Shown: positions 21,773-34,355 of the stretch, in pieces
How the letters are laid out: each line of letters begins with the position of its first letter
Position numbering within the stretch: the first letter of the stretch is position 1
Source: Patellaria atrata CBS 101060
Taxonomy: Eukaryota; Ascomycota; Dothideomycetes; Patellariales; Patellariaceae
Assembly: GCA_010093705.1 (NCBI GenBank)
Contig: MU006107.1
Coordinates: forward strand, 232,031 to 296,030
Reading direction: 5' to 3'
DNA: 64,000 nucleotides
The notes under the pieces: model-generated
The model's input: only the letters and a program-made list of their open reading frames with translations
What the model was told of the DNA's origin: nothing
The model's database searches: none
Program-made: the position numbers and the translations under genes

Positions 21773-22662
21773 ACGGGCATTGCCGTGCTCCGTGGTGTGC
21801 GGTACTTGTATAGTACTAGCACTTGTAGCATAGTTTACTGACTATCCGGTTTCCAGTCGAGGGGATGGGTGATGAGCCAAGTCATGATTGTATATCGTGT
21901 AGCATTCAGGTATTGCACTCATCTAGAAATAAGAGGATATACGCTGTGAGCATCGTGTTCATAGCAAACGCTTTGTCGTCGAGTATGTCCATCATCCCCT
22001 CTAGCGTTCCGCTGGCAATGTACAGGTTGCAGCCACTTGCGAAATCTTGTACGAACCGTACACCCTAGTTTTATCAGCTCAGATGTCCAAAGAACTGAAA
22101 CTTTCCAAACAAATTGAATATGGAACCTACCTCAAGGGGAAGTCCGGAGCTTCTGCGAACAGCTTTTGTGTCAGGTATGCTCTATGATCTCAACCGATTG
22201 GACTCTCCGCTTGTAGCCGTACAGCTCACGCCCACTAACGTATTGCTATTACCTTAAGGAATCTAGAGATGTATTTTAGCTCCATAGAAGTACAGTAAAA
22301 GGGAGAATATCGAAGCACATGACGGCATAACGAGGTGGTCGGTTCGTGTTGTTTACAATACTTGCCGGTGCCTGGCCCGCCTTCTGCCGATGGAAACCAG
22401 TGGTGTGGGGAACGGGAGGATGGAGAAATTCCGCACCTGATATGCCGAACCTGCATCTGAACAGTTACAATATTAACTGTTTCGACAGCTTATGCTGGGG
22501 GAGGGGTTTGACAATCTGATCTGTTTTTCGTGTTTTCAAAGTTACTCTGTGCTTCTATAGTTTTCGAGATAGGAAAAAAATCAATTATTTTACTTCCAAT
22601 TGTGCAGAAAACGTCATTCAGGGTCTAGGAGAGCTCTCTCCATTTTTTCTTAACCTCCAGTC
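21773..22662. other. Intergenic between kinase-like gene and SCOT
   Basis: 890 bp. No coding or RNA feature recognised. Confidence 0.5.
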
Positions 22663-24342
22663 ATGTCTCCTTCTATAGCATTGAAATTACGGACTGCGAC
22701 ACACCTAAGCAGGTCCTCGTCATCAAGAGTATACGGAAACTCCAATTCTTCTACCTCAAAAGCTACTAATTACTATAGAATCTCTTACTCGTTCGCTCAT
22801 TCGCATCTACCGCCCGCCGTCATGAAATCAACAAGATCGTGTCCTCGGCGGAAGAAGCCATCAAAGACATGAAATCCAACAGTACCCTCCTGTGCGGTGG
22901 TTTCGGCCTCTGTGGCGTTCCAGATACCCTCATAAATCAAGTTCACAAGACTTCCTCTATAACGAGCCTTACCGCAGTCTCCAACAATGCAGGCGTAGTC
23001 GGCAAAGGACTAGGCTTGCTACTCGCGTCACGGCAAGTCAAAAAGATGATTGCAAGCTATGTGGGTGAGAACAAAGTATTTGAACAGATGTATCTAAGCG
23101 GTGAAATCGAGCTCGAGCTCACACCACAAGGTACGCTCGCGGAGCGATGTCGAGCCGGGGGTGCGGGTATCCCGGCCTTCTATACACCCGCCGCGTTCGG
23201 TACCGTTGTACAGACGGGTGAGCTGCCGCTTAAGCATAATAAGGATGGTACCGTGGCTGCATACTCGGCTCCGCGCGATGTTAAAGTGTTTGACGGGAAG
23301 TCGTACGTCATGGAAGAGGCTATTAAGGGCGACTATGCCTTCATAAAAGCGTGGAAAGCGGATCGCCTTGGCAATTGCATGTTTCGGTATGCGGCAGCGA
23401 ATTTTAACGGCGCAATGGCGCGAAATGCGAGGATGACAATTGTGGAGGCCGAAAATATCGTCGAACCTGGTGAGATTGACCCTGCTGCTGTTCACGTGCC
23501 AGGAATCTATGTCAAGCGCGTCATCCAGTCGACGGAAGAGAAACAGATCGAGAAGATCATCAACGCGAAGGATCCAAAGGAAGCTATGGGAGCAATGGGC
23601 TCAGGCGACACTGCAAACAAGCGGGAACGCATCGTTCGTCGCGCCGCGAAGGAGTTCAGGAATGGCATGTACGCGAACCTAGGGATCGGGATGCCGATGT
23701 TGGCGCCCAGTTTCGTTGACCCTTCCGTCGAAGTGCAACTACAATCCGAGAACGGGATCCTAGGACTTGGACCCTATCCTAAGAAAGGGCAAGAGGACCC
23801 CGACCTCATTAACGCGGGCAAGGAGACCGTCACGCTTCTACCTGGTGCCGCATGTTTCGGCTCTGACGAGTCTTTCGGCATGATCCGATCTGGCCGCATC
23901 GATCTGACCATCTTAGGCGCGATGCAAGTAAGCGCGAAGGGTGATCTGGCGAACTGGATGTTACCAGGAAAAATCAAAGGGTTCGGAGGAGCTATGGACC
24001 TGGTTAGCAATCCACAGTACACCAAAGTGGTTGTCACGATGGAACATACGGATAAGAAAGGTCGGCCGAAGATCCTGAAACAGTGCGAGTTCCCATTGAC
24101 CGGGAAGGCGTGTGTGAGCAGGATCATAACGGACTTAGTAAGTTTTGTTCACTTAATTGGCTGCCGGTTGGGGGGCTATCGGGTTCTATCATAACTGACG
24201 TATTGGGTAGTGTGTTTTTGATGTCGACTTTACGGATGGTTTAACGCTCGTAGAATTGGCGGACGGTGTAACGGTTGACGAGATCAAGGAGAAGACTGAG
24301 GCGCCATTTAACGTCTCAGATAATATCAAACCAATGTTGTAA
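22663..24342 (+). CDS. Succinyl-CoA:3-ketoacid CoA transferase (SCOT), mitochondrial
   Basis: Moves CoA from succinyl-CoA to acetoacetate (ketone-body or short-chain acid use) in the matrix. Exons 22663-22728, 22779-24137 and 24211-24342 give 518 aa. Intron 1 (50 nt, branch GCTACTAAT, acceptor CTATAG) joins an Arg/Ser-rich presequence ([15 protein letters not shown], then [13 protein letters not shown]) to the A-domain [20 protein letters not shown]. The A-domain shows [12 protein letters not shown] and [14 protein letters not shown]; the linker contains [20 protein letters not shown]. The B-domain shows [11 protein letters not shown] and [13 protein letters not shown], where Glu346 of SENG is the catalytic thioester-forming residue. 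Exon 3 encodes the conserved end [20 protein letters not shown]. Fused A and B domains in one chain are normal for eukaryotic SCOT. Confidence 0.96.
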
Positions 24343-25336
24343 ATGGACAATGTTTCTCTAGTACGGGAGTTACAGTGTGTATTCGTCAATTTTAGCGCGT
24401 CTAAGTTCGGTGACTGTACGCTTGCTGTATACACGGTGGCATATCGTCAAGTCTGCCCTCTGGTAAAATTTCACTAGTCTGTACTGCTATGTCAGGATCT
24501 TCCTGATGTTGTAAGTACAGTTGGCTACATACAACATCATCAGGGAAGGGTATCGTACATTTGGCTTACCTTTTCTCGCATTCATGTTGGGCGTTCCGGC
24601 GTATTGATTTCTAGTCTCAATCACCAGATACTGCAGCATGAAGTTTTCCCTGACCCCTTTAATCATCACATTATTTCTCATCAAGCATTCACCGCTCAAA
24701 CCCTTCGAGATGTCTTTCCATACATTCGGCAAAAGGATGTACTACCCTAAAACAGACCATACCCGGTCCATGCTCCGCCTAAAAAAGACGCACTCACCAC
24801 CCCATGCCACCCCCTCCCCCATCAACCTAATTCATCCACTTACTCGAAAAGCCCGCCGACATCTCCGCAAACCCTCAATTTTCGTCGAACATCTACGCTT
24901 TTAGCGCTTTTTTTGAACCCAGGACTACTGTTCTCTTCCTTAGTACGCCTAGTCTGTGCGCAGAATGTCCGTATTGCGCAATGTCCGTAATAGATGATCT
25001 ATGCTTCGCTCCGTCATCCCCAAGCGCAAAGGGGGTCAGTGCTTTCGGTCGCTACGGATAGTCTGTAGACTGTAACAGTCGGGTATCGGTTTTGAAAGGG
25101 TAAAGAGGGCCAAAACAGCGGACTAAGGAAAGTTTGGGCCACGTGGAGGATGCAGCTATCATCAGCCACCCGAAACACCGCGTTCGACGAAAAATCGAAA
25201 AAGTGTAGATCCCGCGGGTGGATGCGTTGATGGCGCCGGAACTGTGCTGCTTGGGATGTCCGGGCGTCATTTATATATCATAGGGACCATATTCAATACC
25301 CAATCTTCTGGGTATACTTTTCCCCTCGAATCAAAC
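24343..25336. other. Intergenic between SCOT and BRCT gene (convergent)
   Basis: 994 bp. Nothing recognised apart from short shadow frames. Confidence 0.5.
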
Positions 25337-26338
25337 TCATCCCCTTCGGCCTCGCCCAACCCCAAACATATCCCTTACGCTCCCCTGCCCTCGTGCCGCG
25401 AGCTTCATAGGTGCAAATCGAGACTCCGGTTGCCGGATGCCTGCACGTAAACTTTCAATGACCCACTCCGCTGTTACGAACTTGACGCCCCGGCTGCGCA
25501 CACTAGTGATTTCCTTCTGCATCTTGGAACCTGCGAGGCCACCTCCAGCACCACAGCTATGGGCAGAGGATTGTCCGATAATGACGTGGGTGACGGACCG
25601 TCGAGTCAAAGAAATAGACATCAACGCACCGTGCGTAGCAAGCAAGTGTTTGAGTTTATGGTCGGAGATCACCGGCGACGTAGACCCGTTGATGTAGATT
25701 ACAAGGTTGTTGAAGAGTTTGGGATGTGCTGGTTGAGATATGGAGCTCGTCGTGGGAAGTTGCGCGGATGGCGGGATGGTGTCGAAGTCATCCGCTTCTT
25801 GTGGTCCTTTGTCGACGGTCGTGCTGCTGTCTCCCTTTACCACAGTCCGATGATCTGTCATACTATCCATCTTCACCCATTCCGGTATCTCTTCATCTTC
25901 CTCTTGCTCTTGCACACCCAACTTCTTCTCCTTTGTTCCCTCACCCACCGCCCCCTTCCTCACCTTACCCCCCATACTCTCCCATATACTCAACTGTCCG
26001 TCCTTCCTCAACTTACTCGCTCCCCGTTTCCAATTCCCATTGACTGATCTCCCATCCTTCCCAAAACTCTCGCTTCCTTCTCCCACCGTATCAGCAACTC
26101 TCTTCCCGTCCCCCGCTCCACCGGTAAATTGTGCACCTAGCTTCAAGTTCCGTGACGCATGCCACGACGTGCTACCAGCGATGGTGTTCTCCGCGCGCTG
26201 GTGGCCGAGCGAAACCGAGTTCCATGGATCAAAGATGTTGCGGGCGGGTTTTGCTGCACGGGTGACAGTTGGTTTCGGCTTCTTGCTGATGTTGATGGAG
26301 GATGAAGATGGATTGGTGGTGGGGTTAGAGTTTGGCAT
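25337..26338 (-). CDS. Single-BRCT-domain protein, 333 aa
   Basis: One exon. The N-terminal 210 residues are mostly disordered. They include what I believe are conserved fungal motifs, ARNIFDPWNSVSLGHQRAEN and GSTSWHASRNLKLGAQF, and Lys/Gly/Glu-rich linkers. Residues about 220-320 form a BRCT domain: LFNNLVIYINGSTSPVISDH, LLATHGALMSISLTRRSVTH, and the signature Trp in KFVTAEWVIESLRAG. BRCT domains bind phosphoproteins or DNA ends in DNA-damage signalling and repair. The opening strand with YINGSTSPVISDHKLK resembles the BRCT of REV1, but no polymerase domain follows, so I do not call it REV1. The C-terminus ends MFGVGRGRRG. Nuclear function is inferred. Confidence 0.85.
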   Translation of the reverse strand: MPNSNPTTNPSSSSINISKKPKPTVTRAAKPARNIFDPWNSVSLGHQRAENTIAGSTSWHASRNLKLGAQFTGGAGDGKRVADTVGEGSESFGKDGRSVNGNWKRGASKLRKDGQLSIWESMGGKVRKGAVGEGTKEKKLGVQEQEEDEEIPEWVKMDSMTDHRTVVKGDSSTTVDKGPQEADDFDTIPPSAQLPTTSSISQPAHPKLFNNLVIYINGSTSPVISDHKLKHLLATHGALMSISLTRRSVTHVIIGQSSAHSCGAGGGLAGSKMQKEITSVRSRGVKFVTAEWVIESLRAGIRQPESRFAPMKLAARGQGSVRDMFGVGRGRRG

Positions 26339-26856
26339 CTTCGATCGTGGTTGACGGGAGGCGCTGAGGAGGGACGGGAGATCGACGTGGCGCGATTGCG
26401 TCAGATTTCGGCGGTGGAGACGCTCAGCGGCATGGGAGGTGTGCTGAGCAAATTCGATGGTTGACCGGCTGTGATTACGAGATGATGGGATGCCTTATGT
26501 TATGGTAAATATGTCTAGATCAAGTATGTTGGAGAAAGGAGAGTTTGGTACGAGGTGTAGCTGCTAATAAAGGGTTCGCGATTCGCGCTTGTTGCTAGGG
26601 GGAATGCAGGTGAATCGCCAAGTCACGGGTTGCTCATTCCGCGGTCACAGTTTCTCTGTCACGTCTGTGTACAAAGGGTTCAGGTAGCTTTTGTTGTTCA
26701 ATTTACTTCACATCGTCTATAGAATATAAGCCGATATATGGAGCTTGGTTTAATTTCAAGAGCTGCGTATCGATTAGTACGGTCGAATCTTTTTGAGACT
26801 TCGATCACAATTCAATTTCAGCCATGAAGACGAAGATAAGTTTGATAACTCAAACG
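26339..26856. other. Intergenic, BRCT-gene promoter and PRO2 3' flank
   Basis: 518 bp, no feature recognised. Confidence 0.5.
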
Positions 26857-28410
26857 CTACGAGGAGGCCATCCTCTTCGCTCTGAACTCTTTGAGCATTC
26901 TCAACTCTTCTTCATCTTGAGCGATCGCTTCTTCGTCCCCCACTGGGAGCCTCTGGTGCTTCCATTTCTTCGCCCCCGAGCCATAATCCATAGATACTTG
27001 GCCTTCGCCGATGATAATCCAACGATAGATAGTCAATCCTTCTAACCCCACCGGTCCTCGAGAATGGATTTTGTTCGTGCTGATACCTACTTCCGTGCCA
27101 AAGCCGTACCGCTGGCCATCGGCCATACGTGTACTGGTGTTCCAGTATACAGAAGCACTGTCGACTGCTTCAAGGAACCGATCTGCTATTGACTTTGAGG
27201 AGGTCAAGATGGCGTCCGTGTGATGCGAGGAGAACTCATTGATGTGATCAATTGCTAAATCCACTGCTTTTTCCGGTGTTTCCGTCTTCGGGATGGTCTT
27301 GATTGCCAAGATGAGGTTCAAGAATTCAGTCTTGTAATCTTCATCCGAGGCATCCTGGAGGAAAACTGCCTGGTGTTTATCCAAGGTCGATGATAAGGCC
27401 TTTTTAGAAGTGTAATCACACCGTAGTGATACGCCTTGGGAAAGGAGTGCTTCCGCGACAGCAGGAAGCACAGTTTTGAGAGCGTCTTCATCTACGAGGA
27501 GAGTCTCAAGGCTGTTACATGCCGCTGGGTAGCTAGTTTTAGAATCAACTATTACTCGGACAGCCATTGGAATTTGGCAATCTGCGTGGAGATAAATAGA
27601 ACAGAGCCCGTCAGCATGGCCTAATACCGGGATTTGAGTATTCTGCTTCACCATTCGGACGAGCTCGTTGCCGCCTCGCGGGATGACCAGATCAATATAC
27701 CTGTCTGCTGACAAAAGGGATCCTACAGCATCTCGAGTCACTACTAGCTGCAAGCACCCGTTTGGTACAGCAGTGGACTGTAGGGCTTTTGATATCACGT
27801 TTGAGATGGCTATGAATGATTCTGTCGATTCCTTTCCCCCTGGACTATTTTCAGCATGTTATTATCGAAGAGGGTAATAGAAAACTTACCTTTTAGAATT
27901 GCTGCATTTCCAGATTTGATAGCTAAGGACGCGATGTTTGCTATGACTTCAGGACGAGCTTCGAAGATGATGAGTAGAACTCCAATAGGGGATGATTTTC
28001 TCTCAAGGACAAGGCCATCGTCTAGGAGAGTCCGTACACCAATTCTTCCAACTATGGTTCTTTAGTCACACTGATTGCAAAAGCATCTGCGATATCAACT
28101 CTTACTAACTTGGATCGGGGAGTCTTCTGACGTCCAGTATACCCTGAAGCATATCTTCATATTTGCCCTTCTTTCCCAAATCGAGCCGTTTCACAAGACT
28201 CTGGCTTAGGACTCCACTCTCAGCTGCTTTTGTCGCAGAAGCTAGATCTCGCGCATTAGCAGCGAGTATCTCATCTTTAGCTTCAGCAAGTGCTGCATGG
28301 ATTGCTGTTAATGCTGCATTGCGGTCTTCTGTAGGAAGAATCGCAAGCTTTCGAGACCCTAATCTTGCTGCTTTCGCAGCTTCTAAGGGATCTGCGTTCG
28401 TAAGGGACAT
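26857..28410 (-). CDS. PRO2: Gamma-glutamyl phosphate reductase PRO2
   Basis: NADPH-dependent reduction of gamma-glutamyl phosphate to glutamate-5-semialdehyde, second step of proline synthesis. Exons 28410-28110, 28051-27890 and 27839-26857 give 481 aa, an aldehyde-dehydrogenase-superfamily enzyme of typical length. Seen: N-terminal [34 protein letters not shown]-like exon 2 ([20 protein letters not shown]), [14 protein letters not shown] joined by splicing to [18 protein letters not shown], the active-site Cys262 in [14 protein letters not shown], and the C-terminal [20 protein letters not shown] then [10 protein letters not shown]. Both introns are short (58 and 50 nt) with GTTAGT and GTAAGT donors. 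A Gcn4/CPC1-like TGACTC lies 113-118 bp upstream of the ATG. Confidence 0.96.
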
Positions 28411-29244
28411 AATTGAGGGTTTCAGACAAAAATTGGGACGAGAAGAAGTTTTCTGGGAGGATGTTCTTGAAATTTGAAGTTACTGTATTTAGTCGCGAAA
28501 GGGCGTGATCGGAGGAGAGTTATGACTCTCGCCTTGATCCTCTCCTTGCTACCTAGCTACTTTGTTTCTAGACCTTCTAAATGAAAAATGTCATATTACC
28601 ATACTTGTCCATTAATTGAGAATGTTTTCTGTATTTTGAGATAAATTTCTGATTTTGAACAGAATAGGTCATGTTAGGTTTTGCATGATGCAACCTGTGG
28701 TCTCGAACAAGTTTGGAGGGACAGGCACCTGCGGGAAGTTTGCAGCCAACCAAGCCTCGGGTTTGCGGTTACCAGCCACAACCCCTTGTCACTCAGCTGC
28801 GTCGCAACCCCTCCCAACCTCCTTCCCTCGTAAATATTCCCAGCCCTCAGCATTGAGGACGAACAGGATGCTTTATTCACATTGCCACGTCGCCGAGAGG
28901 GGTGGAAATGCAAGAAAACTTTCCTAGTCATGTATCATTCAATATGATTATGCTCTACTGCTGACGCACGCTCATTGCAGGCAATATTCGATGGCTGGAG
29001 AGGTAACTTCATAAACACTCCCACCCGCTGCGGGTTCCCGGTTGTCCACCATCTCAACACAAGAAACTATTCAACCGTGATACTGATATATATCTAATCA
29101 TATCAGTACTTCTCATTGTTTGTCATTTACATGCGACTTTGCTCATATATCTAGTTGCCCTCCTACCTCCATACTAGTCATCGCAATTATCCGACACCCT
29201 CCTCTTGACCACCTTCTCCCCTACCACATATCCTCACCACCACC
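28411..29244. other. Divergent intergenic region PRO2 / CRH
   Basis: 834 bp. Holds TGACTC at 28523-28528 on the PRO2 side. The CRH side (29040-29240) is pyrimidine-rich with CACCACCACC just before the ATG. No gene. Confidence 0.5.
28523..28528. promoter_or_regulatory. TGACTC, possible Gcn4/CPC1 site for PRO2
   Basis: TGACTC followed by T, one base short of the full TGACTCA palindrome, 113-118 bp from the PRO2 ATG. Amino-acid biosynthetic genes are commonly under general control, but a six-base match is weak evidence. Confidence 0.3.
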
Positions 29245-30726
29245 ATGAGGACAACCATCAGTAGCGTCGTAGCGCTTCTTTCGGCGACTCTCTTCACTAC
29301 TTCGACCTCCGCTCAAACATATAGCAATTGCAATCCGTTATACCAAGGCGGTTGCCCTCCAGATTCTGCCCTCGGCCGCACAGTCAACATCGACTTCTCC
29401 TCAGGCTCATCAGATAGCTTTACTCCTCAAGGCAACCCAACATACGACTCGAATGGTGTCTCGTTCACCGTTGCGCAATCCGGTGACTCTCCACAACTTA
29501 CGTCAAAATGGTACATCATGTTTGGAAGAGTGGAGATTTCACTGAAGGCTGCGCCTGGAGCTGGCATCGTTAGCAGCTTCGTTCTTCAATCCGATACCCT
29601 CGACGAGATCGATTGGGAATGGCTTGGAGCTGCGCCGGATGAAGTTCAGAGCAACTATTTTAGCAAAGGACAAACTGCAGGATACAACCGAGGAGCTTTC
29701 CACGCAGATCCTGGTAGTCAAAGCGGGTTCAAGACGTACACAATTGATTGGACCGCAAATCAGCTTGTATGGCAAATCGATGGTACCACCGTACGAGCTT
29801 TGACTCCAGAGCAAGCAGCTGGTCAATATCCACAAACGCCAATGCAGGTAAAGATGGGAGCTTGGAGCGGAGGTGATTCAGCAAACGCACCTGGGACTAT
29901 TGAATGGGCTCGGGGTCCTACGGACTACTCTGCTGGTCCATACACTATGCAAGTCCGGTCGATCAAGGTTAGCGATTACTCGACCGGTACTCAATACGTA
30001 TACACCGGTACAAGCGGTACCTGGCAGGAAATCAACGCTGTTGGCGGCTCCGTTAATTCCGGAAGCGGGACAAACGTCGATACTGCTGCGCCAGCAATCA
30101 CATCGACATCAAGTGGACAACCAATTCCATTTAGGCCAGAGGGTGAGTCCTCTACCTACGTTAAACCATCAGTGTATCCATGGGTACCGGAGGCGACTAC
30201 CCTCTCGACTGCAACTGTTACCTACAGCAACTATCCTGGTCTTCCCAGCGGCTGGACAGTGACGTCTGAGGGTAAAGTTGTTCCGCCGAGCTCGGCACCT
30301 GTGAGTAAGACTACTCCGTTTGCTTTCTGTTTCACAACGGGATTGATGCTAATATATTTGGTTGTTTAGTCGACATCCCAACCCGCCTCCTCTACATTAT
30401 CGCCAGCAGCGTCGCAGGAGGCTTATTCCTTGGCTGCGGGCTATGAAGTTATCACGACTTACGATCAGCAAGGATTTCCTGCCATTGTCACCGTTCCTGT
30501 AGGCTTTGCAACGATGCCGAAGTCCTACGACGACCAAGGGTTTCTGATCACGCCAAGCCCTCCGTCTCCTACTGGAGTTGCATCTCCGGCTCAAAATGGT
30601 CAGGTCGAGGGGCAGTCTCAACCTTCCTTCATCCGTGTTCATCAAGAAGATGAGTCTTCGCTCACTACTTTGACCTGGAGTACCCTTTTCACTTGTACAT
30701 TATTCACATTCATGCTCATATTCTGA
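29245..30726 (+). CDS. GPI-anchored chitin-glucan transglycosylase, GH16 CRH family
   Basis: Crh enzymes link chitin to beta-glucan in the cell wall. Exons 29245-30300 and 30370-30726 give 470 aa. Residues 1-23 are a signal peptide (MRTTISSVVALLSATLF). The mature N-terminus has YSNCNPLYQGGCPPDSALG, a Crh1 hallmark with its Cys pair. The catalytic motif DEIDWEW has nucleophile E121, D123 and acid/base E125. The rest of the GH16 fold shows QSNYFSKGQTAGYNRGAFH and GFKTYTIDWTANQLVWQIDG, then KMGAWSGGD. After about residue 270 comes a Ser/Thr-rich stalk, and the protein ends in a short hydrophobic stretch (FTCTLFTFMLIF) that fits a GPI signal. There is no CBM18, so Crh1-type rather than Utr2/Crr1-type. 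A stalk repeat of the form TYxxQGFP occurs after the intron. Confidence 0.93.
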
Positions 30727-31352
30727 GCCGTCCATACCTTGCATTAGCGGGATCATCTTGCATTTAGCGAACGGCGCATGGAACGGTTGCATATATTTTT
30801 TTTTAGACGGAAAGCATTCAAGAGGTTTTATGGCAACTAATATGTCGAAGAGATGACAAGGGTAACATTAGAGATAATGATGTACGATCTGATGGGGTCT
30901 TGGAGCTTGAATGTACATATTAGATAATGAAGCTGGTAGTGTATGACCAAATGCGAAATACGAGTCGATATGTTCTAGATCATTAATACCCATTCCATCT
31001 GCTTTCCATCGATCTCCTGCAGTGCCATCACATGCAGCGAACAGTCCTACAATCTGCACCAGGTGGCTGGTACTACATCGAGATGTACAATTGCTATCTG
31101 CTGATGTCGACCTACAGGGTAGCTTTTTCGTATTTGGGGTATACAGCGTTCACCCCGCTTTATGGCTCCGGTACAGTATATGTTCAACTCATAGAACATG
31201 CTTCGGGCAGTGTACCGGCTCTGTCCTTGCACATAAAGCTCCCGTCACATGTCTTTCTTGTACTGTACAGTATAGATAAGGATTATCCAGGCTGGGATAT
31301 GACATCTGTCTGTCGGTGTAGGGTTGGAGAAGAAGAAGAAGAAGAAGAAGAA

Positions 31353-31384
<32 letters not shown>

Positions 31385-32483
31385 TGCAAATGTTAGTTTC
31401 CGTGACGCTGTCCACCTGCTCAAATAGTTCTAAGGAGAATTTCCCAATCTGCTACCCTGTCCCTGCATCGTGAGGTCAGTCCAACTCCAAGAGGGCGATT
31501 TAGAGGAGAGCAACGTCAACAAGGTGCCCCTGCTTCTGTGGCGCTTGTTTACCCGCAGCGTAGGCGGAATGCTAAGCTGTATTTAGCTCGTGCCCGTCTC
31601 TAGCTCAAGCCCCTCGATGCAAGCAAAATCTGGAGCTACGACGTTGAAGTTGCATTTTTGCTGAGGAAGTCCGCTACGGTAAAAAGAGCTTGGGTGGTCA
31701 TAAAGAGCAGCTTTACAGCAAGATAGTCAATTAGGACGAAGGATCAGGCGATGCGGTGATACTCTCTTGCGTAACCGTGTAACCTCACCTTAACGATTTA
31801 CGAAAAGTATCATAGCTTTTTACCCCTAGGATCAGCTTAAAAGTTATTACCGTCAACGCAGATCGTGACCTCAGGCATACCAAGCTGGCCCCAGTTTGGC
31901 CAAGGGGAAAAAGGGTTGTCATTCGGTACGGATTGTGGGATTCCAAGTCCAATCTTAATACTCAGGTGCGTCAGGAGGCTGAGGAACACAGGAGAATATA
32001 AAGATCCCAGATCCGGCTCTTGCGCAACATCCTACTTTGCTCTTTTTACTCTTTTACGACAGAGGACGAAGACGAAAGGAGCTCATTACCGCTTTTGGAT
32101 TCCCAAAGCTGTACCTCGCCCATCTGCTTTTCGCCTGAGGGGAACAAAAACTACAAAAGCGCGTTGTCATCTTTCAATTTTATAAGAAGACCCGTTGTTT
32201 TCCAGAGAGCTAGTTGTCTAGAGTCGACTAATTACTGCCCACAAGTAGATCATCAGTTGTTTTTTTTGTCACTGGAGCGTTGTACGGAGTCATCAGTACA
32301 ACAGCTCAAAGACGCGGCGGCCCCTTTGTTGGATTCTGCTATTTTTGACGCAATTGTCCGATACCAAATTTTTCTTCGATCTTCAAAATCTTTCGGCGAA
32401 CTTTGGGAACTCTTACATTTTCAATCTAAATATCTTTTCGCCATATTCTAGTGTTTTTGAATCGGTCCCTAAATCCGACCATC
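30727..32483. other. Intergenic between CRH and hexosaminidase genes
   Basis: 1.76 kb. Contains a (GAA)n microsatellite at 31328-31384 and a perfect TACTGTACAGTA palindrome at 31261-31272. A 131-codon plus-strand frame at 31032-31427 owes much of its length to the repeat and is not supported as a gene. Confidence 0.6.
31328..31384. repeat. (GAA)n trinucleotide microsatellite
   Basis: About 18-19 GAA units in a row, with one GAG/GGA interruption near the right end. Confidence 0.95.
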
Positions 32484-34342
32484 ATGAAGATCCTTCCAGC
32501 GCTTTCACTCCTCATACCGGTAGCGGTTGCCATTTGGCCACTACCCAAGAGCTACACTTCGGGAGACACCGTACTATTCATCGAGGATAATGTACATGTC
32601 ACATATAATGGGGTAAGCTCAGTGGCTTGAAATTCAAACCGACTTGGTACATTCAAGCATAGTATACTGATTATACAAAAGGGACACGGCACTGTCAACT
32701 CAACATCACCTTCCACGGCCTCGGAGATCGTACAGACAGCTATCCAGCGAACCTATGAGACACTGTTCTCGAAGAATTTTATCCCATGGAAATTCCACCC
32801 AAGGAACTCGGATTTCGAACCCTCGACGGAAAATAAGAAATACATCACCTCTATCACATTGACTCAAACCGCAGCAGATCCCGAGAACATCTTTCAAGCA
32901 CCTGTCGGTGAAGTCGATGAGTCCTACTTCCTAAGTCTGATCGAATCCGGCAAAGTGACCATCAAAGCAAAGTCCTCCATCGGCCTCGCACGCGGCCTAA
33001 CAACCTTCACTCAACTCTTCTTCAAGCATACCGAGGGCTGCGTCTACACCACCCTCGCCCCCGTCGAGATTTCAGATGAGCCCAAATTCGCACATCGCGG
33101 CATCAACATGGACACTGCTAGGAATTATTTTGATGTCGATGATATCAAGCGCATAATCGACGCAGCGGCCTACAATAAATTCAACCGCTTCCACATCCAC
33201 ATCACTGACTCTCAATCCTGGCCTCTTGTAATCCCTTCTATGCCTGATTTAGCGACTAAAGGAGCGTACCGTAAGGATCTTGTGTACACACCAGAGCAGG
33301 TGGCGGATATCCAGCGCTATGGCGGACTTCTAGGTGTGCAAGTATTTCTAGAGATTGATATGCCGGGCCACACTTCCTCGATTTGGTTCTCGCGGCCTGA
33401 GCTCATTACGGCATTTAACGAGGAAGCTTGGGATACCTACGCCGCGGAACCACCTTCCGGAACCTTGAAACTCAATTCCACCGAGGTGTATGATTTCCTA
33501 GACGAGATGCTCGATGACCTGCTCCCACGCTTGAGCCCGTACACGGGATACTTCCACTCTGGCGGCGACGAGGTCAATATTCAAGCGTATCTGCTCGACG
33601 AAACGGTCAGATCGAACGACACAGCCGTCCTACAGCCCCTGATGGAGAAGTTTGTCCAGCGCAACCACGATCAGATCCGCGAGAAGGGCCTCACGCCCAT
33701 CGTATGGGAGGAGATGCTCCTGACGTGGAACGTGAGCCTAGGCAAGGACGTCATCGTACAGACATGGCAAAGCGATGAAGCTGTCGCCGCCGTCACCGAA
33801 AAAGGCTATAAAGCCCTAGTCGGAAACTACAACTACTGGGTATGTATATTCTCCCCTCCCAACCTCCAAACAAAATTTCAGGTTCTGGGAGTTACAGTAC
33901 TGATGACTGATTCTTTAAATAGTACCTCGACTGCGGCAACGGCCAATGGCTCGACTTCCCCCCGTCCTCCTCCGAAAAATACTGGCCCTACAACGACTAC
34001 TGCTTCCCGCGCCACAACTGGCGCGTCATGTACTCGTACGATCCGCTCCATGGCGTCCCGCCCGAGGCCCACCACCTCGTCGTCGGCGGCGAGGCGCACA
34101 TCTGGGCCGAGCAGACCGATCCAGTCAACATCGATAACATGGTTTGGCCGAGGGCGTGCGCGGCGGCAGAGGTCCTGTGGAGCGGTGCCAAGGACGAGAC
34201 AGGCGGGAACAGGAGCCAGACGGAGGCGAGTCCAAGGTTGAGCGAGATGAGGGAACGCCTCGTCGCGAGGGGGGTGATGGCGCATCCGATTCAGATGCCG
34301 TATTGCATAATGAACGGGACGCAGTGTGGGTTGGATCATTGA
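32484..34342 (+). CDS. Secreted beta-N-acetylhexosaminidase, GH20
   Basis: Removes terminal GlcNAc/GalNAc from chitooligosaccharides and glycans; secreted for chitin use or wall remodelling. Exons 32484-32612, 32682-33839 and 33923-34342 give 568 aa. The signal peptide is MKILPALSLLIPVAVA, and the mature protein starts IWPLPKSYTSG. The GH20b N-domain ends near FKFAHRG-like PKFAHRGINMDTARN. The GH20 barrel shows RFHIHITDSQSWPL, LEIDMPGHTSSIW and the catalytic Asp-Glu pair D339-E340 in FHSGGDEVN. It ends with VVGGEAHIWAEQTDPVN, then WPRACAAAEVLWSG and a C-terminal Cys (MNGTQCGLDH). Length equals fungal NagA-type enzymes. Exon 3 is much more GC-rich than exons 1-2. The stop lies 13 bp before an assembly gap, so the gene is complete but its 3' UTR is lost. 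Confidence 0.96.
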
Positions 34343-34355
34343 GTCGAGGAGGTTA

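Noticed and set aside
31032-31427. 131-codon frame ending in poly-Glu
   Set aside because: Extended by a GAA microsatellite; no domain, no splice partner, mixed composition.
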